Of a DNA stretch of 12,631 nucleotides, positions 1 to 6,214 are shown one piece after another; position 1 is the stretch's first letter; each line of letters starts with the position of its first letter. The notes under the pieces are model-generated. The model did not search any database and was not told the origin of the DNA. It was given only the letters and a program-made list of their open reading frames with translations. The DNA lies in the NCBI GenBank assembly GCA_013331575.1, contig DUGD01000011.1, positions 1 to 12,631 of the forward strand, written 5' to 3'. This stretch comes from Candidatus Woesearchaeota archaeon (GTDB taxonomy: Archaea; Nanobdellota; Nanobdellia; Woesearchaeales; UBA525). The translations under genes and the position numbers were made by a program.

Positions 1-21
1 CCAGCACCTGCTGGCACTTAC

Positions 22-52
22 GACCACCGAGGCCTCCAGCACCTCGGTGGTC
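22..52. repeat. Perfect 11-bp inverted repeat (strong hairpin)
   Basis: Bases 22-32 (GACCACCGAGG) are the exact reverse complement of 42-52, with a 9-base loop. A second small palindrome sits at 1-14 (CCAGCA, two bases, TGCTGG), and the 9-mer CCAGCACCT occurs twice, at 1-9 and 36-44. No T-run follows, so this is not a simple terminator. It could be the end of a structured RNA or of an upstream gene cut by the window edge. All three frames are open for at least 77 bases here, so a coding origin cannot be excluded. Confidence 0.6.
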
Positions 53-102
53 TGGTCCACTCCAAGGCAACGACGATGAATTCTACACAGCACCCGAAAC
101 GA

Positions 103-115
103 ATAGCATAAAAAG
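103..115 (+). promoter_or_regulatory. Probable archaeal TATA box for the 138-299 gene
   Basis: An A-rich box, ATAGCATAAAAAG, is centred about 27-28 bases before the ATG at 138. That spacing is typical between an archaeal TATA box and its transcription start, so transcription would begin at or next to the start codon (leaderless mRNA). The AAAAGGAG within it is too far from the ATG to act as a normal ribosome binding site, which supports the promoter reading. The box is not a perfect consensus. Confidence 0.4.
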
Positions 116-137
116 GAGCGAGCACAGTGCATATCTC

Positions 138-299
138 ATGTCATTTCGCATCCTGAGCCGCCGCGCAGAAATCAGCATGGTCATGTACTTGGTCGCGGGC
201 GTCATCCTGCTGCTCGGCATCATGCTGTTCATCTTCTCTCTGCAGAGCAAGAATAGCGAATCGCTCGGCTTCTTCCGCGCGCTCCTCGGAGGCGGATGA
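138..299 (+). CDS. Tiny class III-signal pilin-like membrane protein (53 aa)
   Basis: The product begins with a short basic leader ending SRRA, then EISM and a hydrophobic helix at about residues 15-34. This is the layout of an archaeal type IV prepilin, cut by a PibD/FlaK-type peptidase just before the helix. After the helix there are only about 19 residues, ending in three glycines, so it would be a bare pilin stalk or a membrane-embedded minor subunit. I chose ATG 138 because it gives a leader of normal length and sits the right distance from an upstream TATA-like box. The same frame is open back to the window edge, so a longer protein is possible but less likely. Its stop overlaps the start of the next gene (ATGA-type), which indicates translational coupling. 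No family could be named. Confidence 0.65.
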   Translation: MSFRILSRRAEISMVMYLVAGVILLLGIMLFIFSLQSKNSESLGFFRALLGGG

Positions 300-451
300 T
301 GGAAAGACGCATGATGCGTAAGGCGCAATTCGGCAATCTTCTCGTCGACATCGCCATCTGGGTAGTCCTCATCGGCATCGTGGCGTACCTTGTGTACAAG
401 TATGTTGTCATGGGCGGCGCATCGTGGCTGCCGAGCGCAGGCGAACTATAG
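296..451 (+). CDS. Tiny class III-signal pilin-like membrane protein (51 aa)
   Basis: The leader is Met- and Arg-rich (MMERRMMRKA) and is followed by QFGNLLVD and one hydrophobic helix at about residues 17-34. This matches a class III (prepilin) signal with Gln at the first mature position, common in archaeal pilins. The tail beyond the helix is short and has no cysteine. GGAGG at 288-292 lies 3 bases before ATG 296 and 6 before ATG 299, so 299 may be the used start. The first ATG overlaps the TGA of the preceding gene, and the pair probably forms one small transcription unit. The function is unknown. By context it would be a small partner subunit of the pilus-like system encoded downstream. 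Confidence 0.7.
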   Translation: MMERRMMRKAQFGNLLVDIAIWVVLIGIVAYLVYKYVVMGGASWLPSAGEL

Positions 452-467
452 CTGCCAAGCGGCTCTG

Positions 468-484
468 AGGCAATAGATGCCTTT
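468..484 (+). terminator. Weak hairpin with short T-run after the first two-gene unit
   Basis: AGGCA (468-472) pairs with TGCCT (478-482) around a 5-base loop, and a short T-rich stretch follows at 482-487. It lies 17 bases after the stop at 451. It is a candidate terminator only: the stem is short and the T-run weak. Confidence 0.25.
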
Positions 485-510
485 GTTGTGGCCTTAGTCA
501 CTTCGTTCCT

Positions 511-582
511 AGGTTTGCCCACTGCGTAGTCAAACCTTGGTGCGTATCCAGGCTGTCGTCATGGCCGCAGCCGACGACAGTC
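511..582. repeat. Two hairpins in the spacer before the Cys-rich pilin genes
   Basis: The spacer 452-749 has no convincing gene. It holds two inverted repeats. AGGTTTG (511-517) pairs perfectly with CAAACCT (531-537). CTGTCGTC (553-560) pairs perfectly with GACGACAG (573-580), and extends to 10 bp over 551-560/573-582 with one G-T pair. Both loops can form a further 3-bp stem. They lie more than 100 bases upstream of the TATA box at 695, so they are outside the expected mRNA leader of the next operon. They may belong to the 3' end of the preceding transcript or to a small RNA. Confidence 0.5.
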
Positions 583-694
583 GCATATGGACTACCGTCA
601 CAGATGCACCGCCACAACACGCAAATAGTAATGATGTGCCTCAGGCCCTACCAAGCAGCACAGCCGCGTTCTCTTCGTCGGAGCCACCAGAATG

Positions 695-703
695 TTTAAA
701 TAC
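695..703 (+). promoter_or_regulatory. Archaeal TATA box for the 750-4924 operon
   Basis: TTTAAATAC is a near-consensus archaeal box A. Transcription would be expected to start near 722-728, leaving a leader of about 25 bases that carries a ribosome binding site (GAGGTG at 740-745, four bases before ATG 750). This promoter also rules out the longer open frame that begins upstream of it as the true coding start. Confidence 0.65.
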
Positions 704-749
704 TCTTTCCGTGAAGGAATCGTCTGAGAGGGATTCCTCGAGGTGGTTT

Positions 750-1001
750 ATGAAGCGTGGCGAGATCTCCATGGAAGTCATCATTATCGCGGCCATTGCG
801 CTGCTCGTGCTCGTCATCCTGAGCGTGCTTGTCATCCGCAGCGGCGGCAATGTCGCGAAGGAGTGCTTGAACATCGGCGGCGAATGCAGATCAGGGTCTA
901 GTCCGACCGATTGTCCTATCGATGAAGGACTCGTCTACAGCCCGAACAACTGCAACACCGGACAAGTCTGCTGTATCAAGCTCACCAACCCGGATGAGTA
1001 A
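750..1001 (+). CDS. Small pilin-like protein with beta-defensin-like six-Cys motif (83 aa)
   Basis: The N-terminus MKRG-EISMEV followed by a hydrophobic stretch (about residues 9-29) is a textbook archaeal prepilin signal: basic leader, cleavage after Gly4, and Glu at mature position 5. The exposed part is essentially one Cys-rich module with cysteines at residues 39, 46, 55, 68, 74 and 75 (C-x6-C-x8-C-x12-C-x5-CC) and a GG pair before the second Cys. This is close to the beta-defensin pattern and implies three disulfides outside the cell. I chose ATG 750, not the upstream open frame from 537, because a TATA box (695-703) and a ribosome binding site (740-745) precede it. The next gene starts 9 bases after the stop, so it is first in a four-gene operon. 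It is probably a pilus subunit displaying a small disulfide-knotted head. No named family was recognised. Confidence 0.8.
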   Translation: MKRGEISMEVIIIAAIALLVLVILSVLVIRSGGNVAKECLNIGGECRSGSSPTDCPIDEGLVYSPNNCNTGQVCCIKLTNPDE

Positions 1002-1010
1002 GGCGGGTTG

Positions 1011-2903
1011 ATGAATCGGCGGGGCAATGAAGGGCCGGGGCTACTTGCGACGATAGCGATAGTTCTCATCGTCATCGTCATCGCAGGCTACTGGTTGATG
1101 AACAGCTCGAAGAACTTCGGCAAGGCAAACGACTGCACGAACAACGGCGGGACTTGCCAATCGATGTGCGATCTCACCAAAGGCATCGTTCCCGCGCCAT
1201 ACTCCTGCTCCAAAGACGGAGAGCTCTGTTGCAGGAGCTTGACTGGAGGGGGCAGCGGGACTGCGAACGCAGACGGTACACCCGCCGGATCCGGCAGTGG
1301 CACTAGCGTACAACCGCCATCGTTCTCGCTACGACAACCGGTCGTCACGTTCTCAAGCGGCACTGCGACGGCGATCAAATACAACCCCGGGTCGACTATC
1401 ACCATCCTCGCCGGCATGCCGGAAGAGCCAAAGATAGCATTCACGCAGAGCACAGAGTACTTCGCGACCCAGAAGTTGGTGGATGATTGCCGGAAGTACT
1501 ACAACGACCCCATGCGCGCGTGCGGCAGAGGCGATTGGGTCACTGTGATAGGCATCGAGGATGTCAGCGGGAAACTACTCGGTAGCTTCACGTTCGATAC
1601 TGCAAAAGGGACATCTTCCGGGCCTATAACTCCCGCGTCCGGCGTCACAGGAAGTATCGGAACTATCAGTGTCACGGCGCCGAGCGATGTCAAAGATTCG
1701 AAAAACGCCGATCTGATGTCGACCAGACTATCCGGTACGATAACATTCGGTAAAGAAAGCAAGATACTAACCGATTATGCTGGTCAGACACTCCGACTCG
1801 TAGTGGTGGTATATAGCAGCCAAAACGGCGATCAAACGCGCGATGCGGCAACCGCCATCTTCAAGACCACGCAAAAGCTCAGCATCAAACCGACCTATCC
1901 GGTCCGCATAGTCAAAGGACTGGACAATAAATGGACGCGAGAGAAGACGGCGACCGTGGCCTGCGACACACAGAACGTCAAATGCAAGAACATCGCATTC
2001 AAGGTTGTGGCAGCGACGCACACGAACATCGGAAGCGAAGAGCACGATTGTGGTACTGTCGCTAATAACCCGACCCAACTCACCGTTGTCAAACCGAAAT
2101 ACTATATCGTGGACACGAAGACAGGCAAAACCACAAAAGGCCCTTACGAGACGTACGATCAGTGCATGATCGCGGAATCGGGCGCGCTCAGCAGCTCATT
2201 CAGCGCTGCTGCGACACCATTCTTCACAGCGCTCAAGAATACGGGGACCGCCGACGCAGAGCTCGCGAACACATTCCTCGGGTTCACGCAGCAAACATCG
2301 AGCACGAAATGCCGATCGAGCGAAGATATCATGGAGAAGAGTTCTTTCACCATCGGTACGACGTATTGGGCGGATACGTTCGACCCCGCCACTCAGACCG
2401 CGACGATACGGCTCCGTGAGGCGAACATGGCCGGGCAGTACCTATGCGTGTACGGCCAGGATATGAACGGCGGATTCTCCTATGTCGGCGGCAAAGGCCA
2501 GCGCATCAACATCGACCGCACGCCGCCGCAAGTCGACATCAAATTCGACCCCTTCACGCTCAGGATGCAGTTCTTCTGCCAAGACGGCCTTCCCGAGGCG
2601 CTCGGCGTGACCGAGTCGGGCTGCAAGTCGACATTCGGCGTCGCGTACATTGGCGACATCACCAAATTCCTGCCCGCGCTCGTGAGCGGCGCGCAATCGG
2701 CCAACACGTGGTGTCCGACATCAGGTTACTCCACAGAGACGTCGCGATTGCGGATGTACAGCGGCACGGAAATCAAAGTCTTGTGCATGCGCGGCGATGA
2801 CAACGCAGGGAACAGCGCGGTGACGATGGCGACCGTCTTCAACGGCTATGATATGCTGGCGAAAGCGCTCGTCATCTACCTTGAAGAGAGGGAGAACGAC
2901 TGA
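1011..2903 (+). CDS. Large class III-signal surface protein: six-Cys module plus Ig-like beta domains (630 aa)
   Basis: The leader MNRRG is followed by a helix at about residues 10-29, as in prepilins. Residues 42-74 carry the same six-Cys module as the preceding gene (C-x6-C-x3-C-x12-C-x6-CC, with GG before the second Cys). A Gly/Ser linker (about 79-100) leads to roughly 500 residues rich in predicted beta strands. Near residues 480-510 is a segment with IDRTPP, a phrase typical of bacterial and archaeal Ig-like surface domains. Further cysteines are scattered through the body, suggesting disulfides. ATG 1011 is preferred; the adjacent TTG at 1008 is a possible alternative. It lies 9 bases after the previous stop, and its TGA shares one base with the next ATG (TGATG). 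It is probably an adhesin-like minor pilin or tip protein. The target is unknown. Confidence 0.85.
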   Translation: MNRRGNEGPGLLATIAIVLIVIVIAGYWLMNSSKNFGKANDCTNNGGTCQSMCDLTKGIVPAPYSCSKDGELCCRSLTGGGSGTANADGTPAGSGSGTSVQPPSFSLRQPVVTFSSGTATAIKYNPGSTITILAGMPEEPKIAFTQSTEYFATQKLVDDCRKYYNDPMRACGRGDWVTVIGIEDVSGKLLGSFTFDTAKGTSSGPITPASGVTGSIGTISVTAPSDVKDSKNADLMSTRLSGTITFGKESKILTDYAGQTLRLVVVVYSSQNGDQTRDAATAIFKTTQKLSIKPTYPVRIVKGLDNKWTREKTATVACDTQNVKCKNIAFKVVAATHTNIGSEEHDCGTVANNPTQLTVVKPKYYIVDTKTGKTTKGPYETYDQCMIAESGALSSSFSAAATPFFTALKNTGTADAELANTFLGFTQQTSSTKCRSSEDIMEKSSFTIGTTYWADTFDPATQTATIRLREANMAGQYLCVYGQDMNGGFSYVGGKGQRINIDRTPPQVDIKFDPFTLRMQFFCQDGLPEALGVTESGCKSTFGVAYIGDITKFLPALVSGAQSANTWCPTSGYSTETSRLRMYSGTEIKVLCMRGDDNAGNSAVTMATVFNGYDMLAKALVIYLEEREND

Positions 2904-3970
2904 TGAACCGCAAAGGCATCGTTATCGGAGAGTTGCTCGTCACCCTCGTCTTCGTAGTCCTCGTCATCGGCGTCGGCATATTCATCGTCTACAAATTCAT
3001 GAAAACTGGGACGGAAAGTGTTGATAACTTTCAGCAATGCGAAGGACTCATAGGTACGTTCGCAGGAGCAGAAGGAAGATGCACTCCCACGTGCCCTCCT
3101 GAAAAAACAGCCCCTCGTGAGGGTTATCGTTGGCAATCGTTCGGAAATATCGGTTGCAGTACCGGCGTCTGTTGTCTTCTCGTTCCGGGAGATAGCACTG
3201 CATCTGCCGAGGAGATGAAGAAAGCGTCCGATTTAGCGATGTGCCAGAACATCCAGAGCGGTACTATGGTGGTGAAAGTCGATGGTTCGTGCCAAGACCT
3301 GAACGCGTACCGTACCATCGTCGAATTAGACAAGCAACTGGAGATAATCTACTATCTATCATCCGCCGCGATGAGCGATATATCATCGAAGAAATCGACA
3401 TGTACGTTCGGTTACACTATCAAAAAACAGAATTACGATCCGGCCACCCGACGTATCACCGGAACCACTGCGCTCGCCGACATGAAGGATCAACCCTGTC
3501 AGGTGGCGTCTGACGGCCAGGTCAGGATATACTCGGGAACGCTCATGAACGGCATCCAGGGTGTGACCAAAGACGCGCTTCTGCGCGAGATCGGCGCGTC
3601 AGGGAAACCTGTGAGCGCTACGTTCAAGATCACTGTCGGTGGTCAACCCGTAGAGCGATTATTGCAAGCAGGCCAGCCATCGAACGGCGGAACGTCCTCT
3701 GACGCTGTCTGCCGGACCGTAAGTCCGCAAGGAACGTTTGACCTTGATGGCTGGGATGATCATGAAGAGTCTATGAATCACGCAGTAAGATTGTGTACTG
3801 GCGTTAAGCCAAACTGTTATTGGCGAGTATCTGATATCGGATTGCGATACGCAGAAAATACCAACGATTGGTTTGTGTGCAAATCCGTACCGAGTGATTC
3901 TGCTGCATGCGCTGCTGTATTCGCCGATGATAAAAAGACGCTTGACAGTCTTGCCACCCGTCAATGCTGA
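2903..3970 (+). CDS. Class III-signal Cys-rich surface protein (355 aa)
   Basis: MNRKG then IVIGE gives a prepilin signal with Glu at mature position 5, followed by a strong helix to about residue 30. A stretched version of the six-Cys module follows at residues 46, 60, 64, 85, 90 and 91 (C-x13-C-x3-C-x20-C-x4-CC). The rest has many single cysteines and no domain I can name. GAGGGAG at 2888-2894 is a plausible ribosome binding site inside the upstream gene, and the start overlaps the preceding stop by one base, so translation is probably coupled. The last roughly 90 codons (about 3700-3960) are visibly lower in GC than neighbouring genes, which may mark a swapped or fast-evolving C-terminal part. 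Likely role: a minor subunit of the same pilus-like structure. Confidence 0.85.
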   Translation: MNRKGIVIGELLVTLVFVVLVIGVGIFIVYKFMKTGTESVDNFQQCEGLIGTFAGAEGRCTPTCPPEKTAPREGYRWQSFGNIGCSTGVCCLLVPGDSTASAEEMKKASDLAMCQNIQSGTMVVKVDGSCQDLNAYRTIVELDKQLEIIYYLSSAAMSDISSKKSTCTFGYTIKKQNYDPATRRITGTTALADMKDQPCQVASDGQVRIYSGTLMNGIQGVTKDALLREIGASGKPVSATFKITVGGQPVERLLQAGQPSNGGTSSDAVCRTVSPQGTFDLDGWDDHEESMNHAVRLCTGVKPNCYWRVSDIGLRYAENTNDWFVCKSVPSDSAACAAVFADDKKTLDSLATRQC

Positions 3971-3976
3971 GGCCGT

Positions 3977-4924
3977 ATGTCCCGTCTCTTGAACCGTCGC
4001 GGCGAGGGGGCTGAAGAGGAGGTATCGATGACGACGGGCCGTCTCATCCTCGGCGCTATCATGCTCGTCGCGGTCTTCGCGCTCTCCATCAAGCTTATCG
4101 AGCAATTTTCCGATCCCGGCGATGATTTCCGGGCGAGGTCGTCGGTCATCCTTCTCGGGCAACGCATCGAGGAGTCCATCGACAAGAAACTCGATCCTCC
4201 CGAATCGTCCGTCATCATCACGATGTCATACCAGTATATCATGGTGGGATTCTCGGGGCGCGATGATTTCACGGCGACGACCGCGCAATGGTTCGGTCTC
4301 GATAAGAGCGAGCTCGTCCTCAAACGGCCGCTCCGCTGCTACTGGGACGAATCATGTCTATGCCTCTACAAGATCGATGTCGAAGACAAGGAGTTCGATG
4401 CGAGCGTGGTCAAATGCATGTCGGTCGAAGCGACGCGTATACTCGGGACAGAGGATACGCAGTCCTTCGAACTGGAAGGGTACGATCCGAAGGTGACTCT
4501 GACCTCGCGCGGAAGCGGACAATACGACTTCTTCCTCTCCTCAGAATTCATCGAGGGAACATTCGTCGATGTCATCATACGTCGTTCGGGGAACGACGTC
4601 ATCCTCGACACCAAACCCGTCCCTCCGGCATCGGTGACCGGTGTCGCTCAATCTACAGGTGCATCACCTCCCGTGGCGGTGCCTGTATGCAAGAAAGTGC
4701 AGACAGAGGCGTTCGGAGTCAAGGATTGCGCGAAAGACACTATACGCGGCTTGGAAAAACAATGCTGCGATGACCCGATGCCATGTCTAGTATCGACGAC
4801 CAGCACGGCGTACTGCGTATTGATGCAGGGTTCGACCGACACCTGTATCGTGAAAGCCGCAAGCCGATTCACCGATGCCGAGCGTTCGTCGTTATTCAAG
4901 TCAGTCTCTAGTTGCAAGCAATAG
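3977..4924 (+). CDS. Membrane-anchored Cys-rich pilus-associated protein (315 aa)
   Basis: The start is MSRLLNRRG-EGAEEEVSM, then a hydrophobic helix at about residues 22-40. RRG fits a class III cleavage site, although the helix begins unusually late after it. Residues 121-129 (CYWDESCLC) form a compact Cys cluster, and the C-terminal 80 residues hold nine more cysteines, including a CC pair at 263-264. The cluster resembles CLC-type motifs in uncharacterised DPANN surface proteins (recollection, not a search). GAGG at 3969-3972 precedes ATG 3977. An even better ribosome binding site (GAGGAGG, 4016-4022) precedes an in-frame ATG at 4028, which would make a form lacking the class III leader. 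It is the last gene of its operon, 6 bases after the previous stop, with a T-run downstream. The function is unknown beyond its likely role in the pilus-like assembly. Confidence 0.8.
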   Translation: MSRLLNRRGEGAEEEVSMTTGRLILGAIMLVAVFALSIKLIEQFSDPGDDFRARSSVILLGQRIEESIDKKLDPPESSVIITMSYQYIMVGFSGRDDFTATTAQWFGLDKSELVLKRPLRCYWDESCLCLYKIDVEDKEFDASVVKCMSVEATRILGTEDTQSFELEGYDPKVTLTSRGSGQYDFFLSSEFIEGTFVDVIIRRSGNDVILDTKPVPPASVTGVAQSTGASPPVAVPVCKKVQTEAFGVKDCAKDTIRGLEKQCCDDPMPCLVSTTSTAYCVLMQGSTDTCIVKAASRFTDAERSSLFKSVSSCKQ

Positions 4925-4959
4925 GCAGTGCGATCGGACTGCAGAGATTCTTCTCACGA

Positions 4960-4966
4960 TTTTTTT
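4960..4966 (+). terminator. T-run terminator after the 750-4924 operon
   Basis: Seven consecutive T's lie 36 bases after the stop at 4924. Archaeal RNA polymerase can terminate at such U-runs without a strong hairpin. A modest 5-bp stem (GCAGT 4925-4929 with ACTGC 4938-4942) lies upstream but is not adjacent. Confidence 0.5.
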
Positions 4967-4985
4967 GCCGCGGAGAACGCACTCT

Positions 4986-5038
4986 CGGGTCGTTTCGACC
5001 CGCGTATAGTCGGGTCCCTCGCTCCCGACACGCGGGTC
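4986..5038 (+). ncRNA. Candidate structured RNA with two mutually exclusive hairpins
   Basis: CGGGTCG (4986-4992) pairs perfectly with CGACCCG (4996-5002) around a TTT loop. Alternatively 4997-5005 pairs perfectly with 5030-5038 (9 bp), enclosing a 6-bp stem (5009-5014 with 5024-5029) and a 9-base loop. Both folds use 4997-5002, so they exclude each other, as in riboswitches and attenuators. A third stem (CTGATGA 5063-5069 with TCATCAG 5106-5112) follows. It lies after the T-run and before the next TATA box, so it may be an independent small RNA, a transcript 3' end or a protein-binding DNA site. A 65-codon open frame spans this region, but it has no ribosome binding site or protein-like character. 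Confidence 0.4.
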
Positions 5039-5203
5039 TCAGGGCTATTCCAAGGCGGCAACCTGATGACTGTTTATCCGAATTGCGCAGTCTGCGTGGT
5101 AATACTCATCAGTACACTTCTCTAGGCCGCAATCATCGCTTCGTTCTTACGCGACGGTTGTTGTGGATTTGACGCGAGTACACCCCTCATTTCCCTCGCA
5201 ACC

Positions 5204-5210
5204 TTTATAA
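5204..5210 (+). promoter_or_regulatory. Archaeal TATA box driving leaderless transcription of the 5234-11317 operon
   Basis: TTTATAA is centred about 27 bases upstream of the ATG at 5234, so transcription should start at the start codon itself. No Shine-Dalgarno-like sequence sits at normal spacing before that ATG, which agrees with a leaderless mRNA. The later genes of the operon rely instead on internal ribosome binding sites and ATGA overlaps. Confidence 0.65.
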
Positions 5211-5233
5211 GTTCTCTCGACGGGAAGCGCTGT

Positions 5234-6214
5234 ATGGGTGCGTGGTGGCGTCATGGTGCGATATCCGATATGTTCGAGACTATCATCACGCTCGCTCTCC
5301 TCGGTTTTTTCGCTCTCGCGGCATACGGGTTCATAGCGACGAACGCGAACGGAGAGGCATTCTACGCCCGATTCTACGCGATGGATGTATCGTCGACAGC
5401 GGAGCTTGTCAATGCAGGAGCGGGCGATGTGGTGTTGCGTTACGACAATATCAAACCCAATCTTGACATTTCATTCTGGGTCGATAATGGGAAGATCGAG
5501 GTGGGCCGGACCACCGCAAGCGGCCTCCAACCGTCGGACGCTCGGCAGGTCTTCTACGGTCTCGCGATCGACTACCCTACGGGAGCCATCATGCTGACAA
5601 GACCTGAGTATCTCGTCTTGAGAAAGAGCGGAGAGAGTTTTGCCATCACGCAAGCGGAGACGGTGCTCGCATCGTGCCCGACGATGGCGCGCAAGGCGGT
5701 CCCTATAAGCGAAGCGGTGGTGAGCATCAACATCACGAAAGCGCCGACGGGGACATACGCCGCAGAGGCGCAACAGGCGTTCGGAGACATACTATCCGCG
5801 GTCAAAGTCGTCCAGCAGGACGACACCCCGAACATCATCTTCGACATCACCGTCGTGACCGACCAGACGAATAGCGTCGCGTTCGGTCCGACGAGCGACC
5901 ACGGCGCCGCGTTCGACTGCGTCTTCGCCGACCAGCTCAAGCTCATATCGAACATCCCGTTCGTCGCCGATACACCCACTACCGTTGCAGGAGCGCCGGG
6001 TGTTATACGCATACCTATCGCGATCTCGGCGAAGAACGACGTCTTCCTCCGTCCTGAGCAGCTCGGCATCGCGCTTGCGAACTCGCTCGCCATCTACTAC
6101 CGGGGCGGTATCACGCCGACGACACCGAAGGCAACGAGTGGTGCGGAACAAGCAGAGCAGCCAACAGGAACTGCTGGAACTACCGCGCCTCAATCATCAG
6201 GAGGATCATCATGA
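5234..6214 (+). CDS. Class III-signal surface protein with possible degenerate amidase_3-like domain (326 aa)
   Basis: A short leader (MGAWWRHG) precedes AISDMFE and a hydrophobic helix at about residues 16-35. Next comes FYARFYAMDVSSTAELV-NAGAGDVVLRY (residues 43-70), a layout I associate with uncharacterised pilus-like proteins of DPANN archaea (recollection, not a search). Residues 161-291 read like a worn alpha/beta hydrolase fold: strands near SINIT and IIFDITV, then IPIAISAKND and a closing helix ALANSLAIYY. This is reminiscent of N-acetylmuramoyl-L-alanine amidase family 3, but I see no intact zinc-site motif. The tail is a Thr/Ser/Gly/Pro linker. Start ATG 5234 is fixed by the leaderless-type TATA spacing. 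The stop overlaps the next ATG (ATGA). It is the first gene of the operon that ends in the large murein-hydrolase-domain protein. Confidence 0.8.
   Translation: MGAWWRHGAISDMFETIITLALLGFFALAAYGFIATNANGEAFYARFYAMDVSSTAELVNAGAGDVVLRYDNIKPNLDISFWVDNGKIEVGRTTASGLQPSDARQVFYGLAIDYPTGAIMLTRPEYLVLRKSGESFAITQAETVLASCPTMARKAVPISEAVVSINITKAPTGTYAAEAQQAFGDILSAVKVVQQDDTPNIIFDITVVTDQTNSVAFGPTSDHGAAFDCVFADQLKLISNIPFVADTPTTVAGAPGVIRIPIAISAKNDVFLRPEQLGIALANSLAIYYRGGITPTTPKATSGAEQAEQPTGTAGTTAPQSSGGSS

Noticed and set aside
138..451. Double-glycine bacteriocin substrate for the C39-like peptidase
   Set aside because: The glycines are at the extreme C-terminus of the first protein, and both products look like prepilins.
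452..690. tRNA or C/D-box RNA in the spacer
   Set aside because: I found no cloverleaf with a T-loop signature and no properly spaced C and D boxes; only hairpins are supported.
537..749. N-terminal extension of the 83-residue pilin to 154 residues
   Set aside because: It would span the TATA box at 695-703, has no protein-like character, and buries the prepilin signal; ATG 750 has a good ribosome binding site.
4928..5125. 65-residue open frame in the spacer
   Set aside because: It starts with GTG, has no ribosome binding site, covers the RNA-like hairpins and lacks a class III signal.
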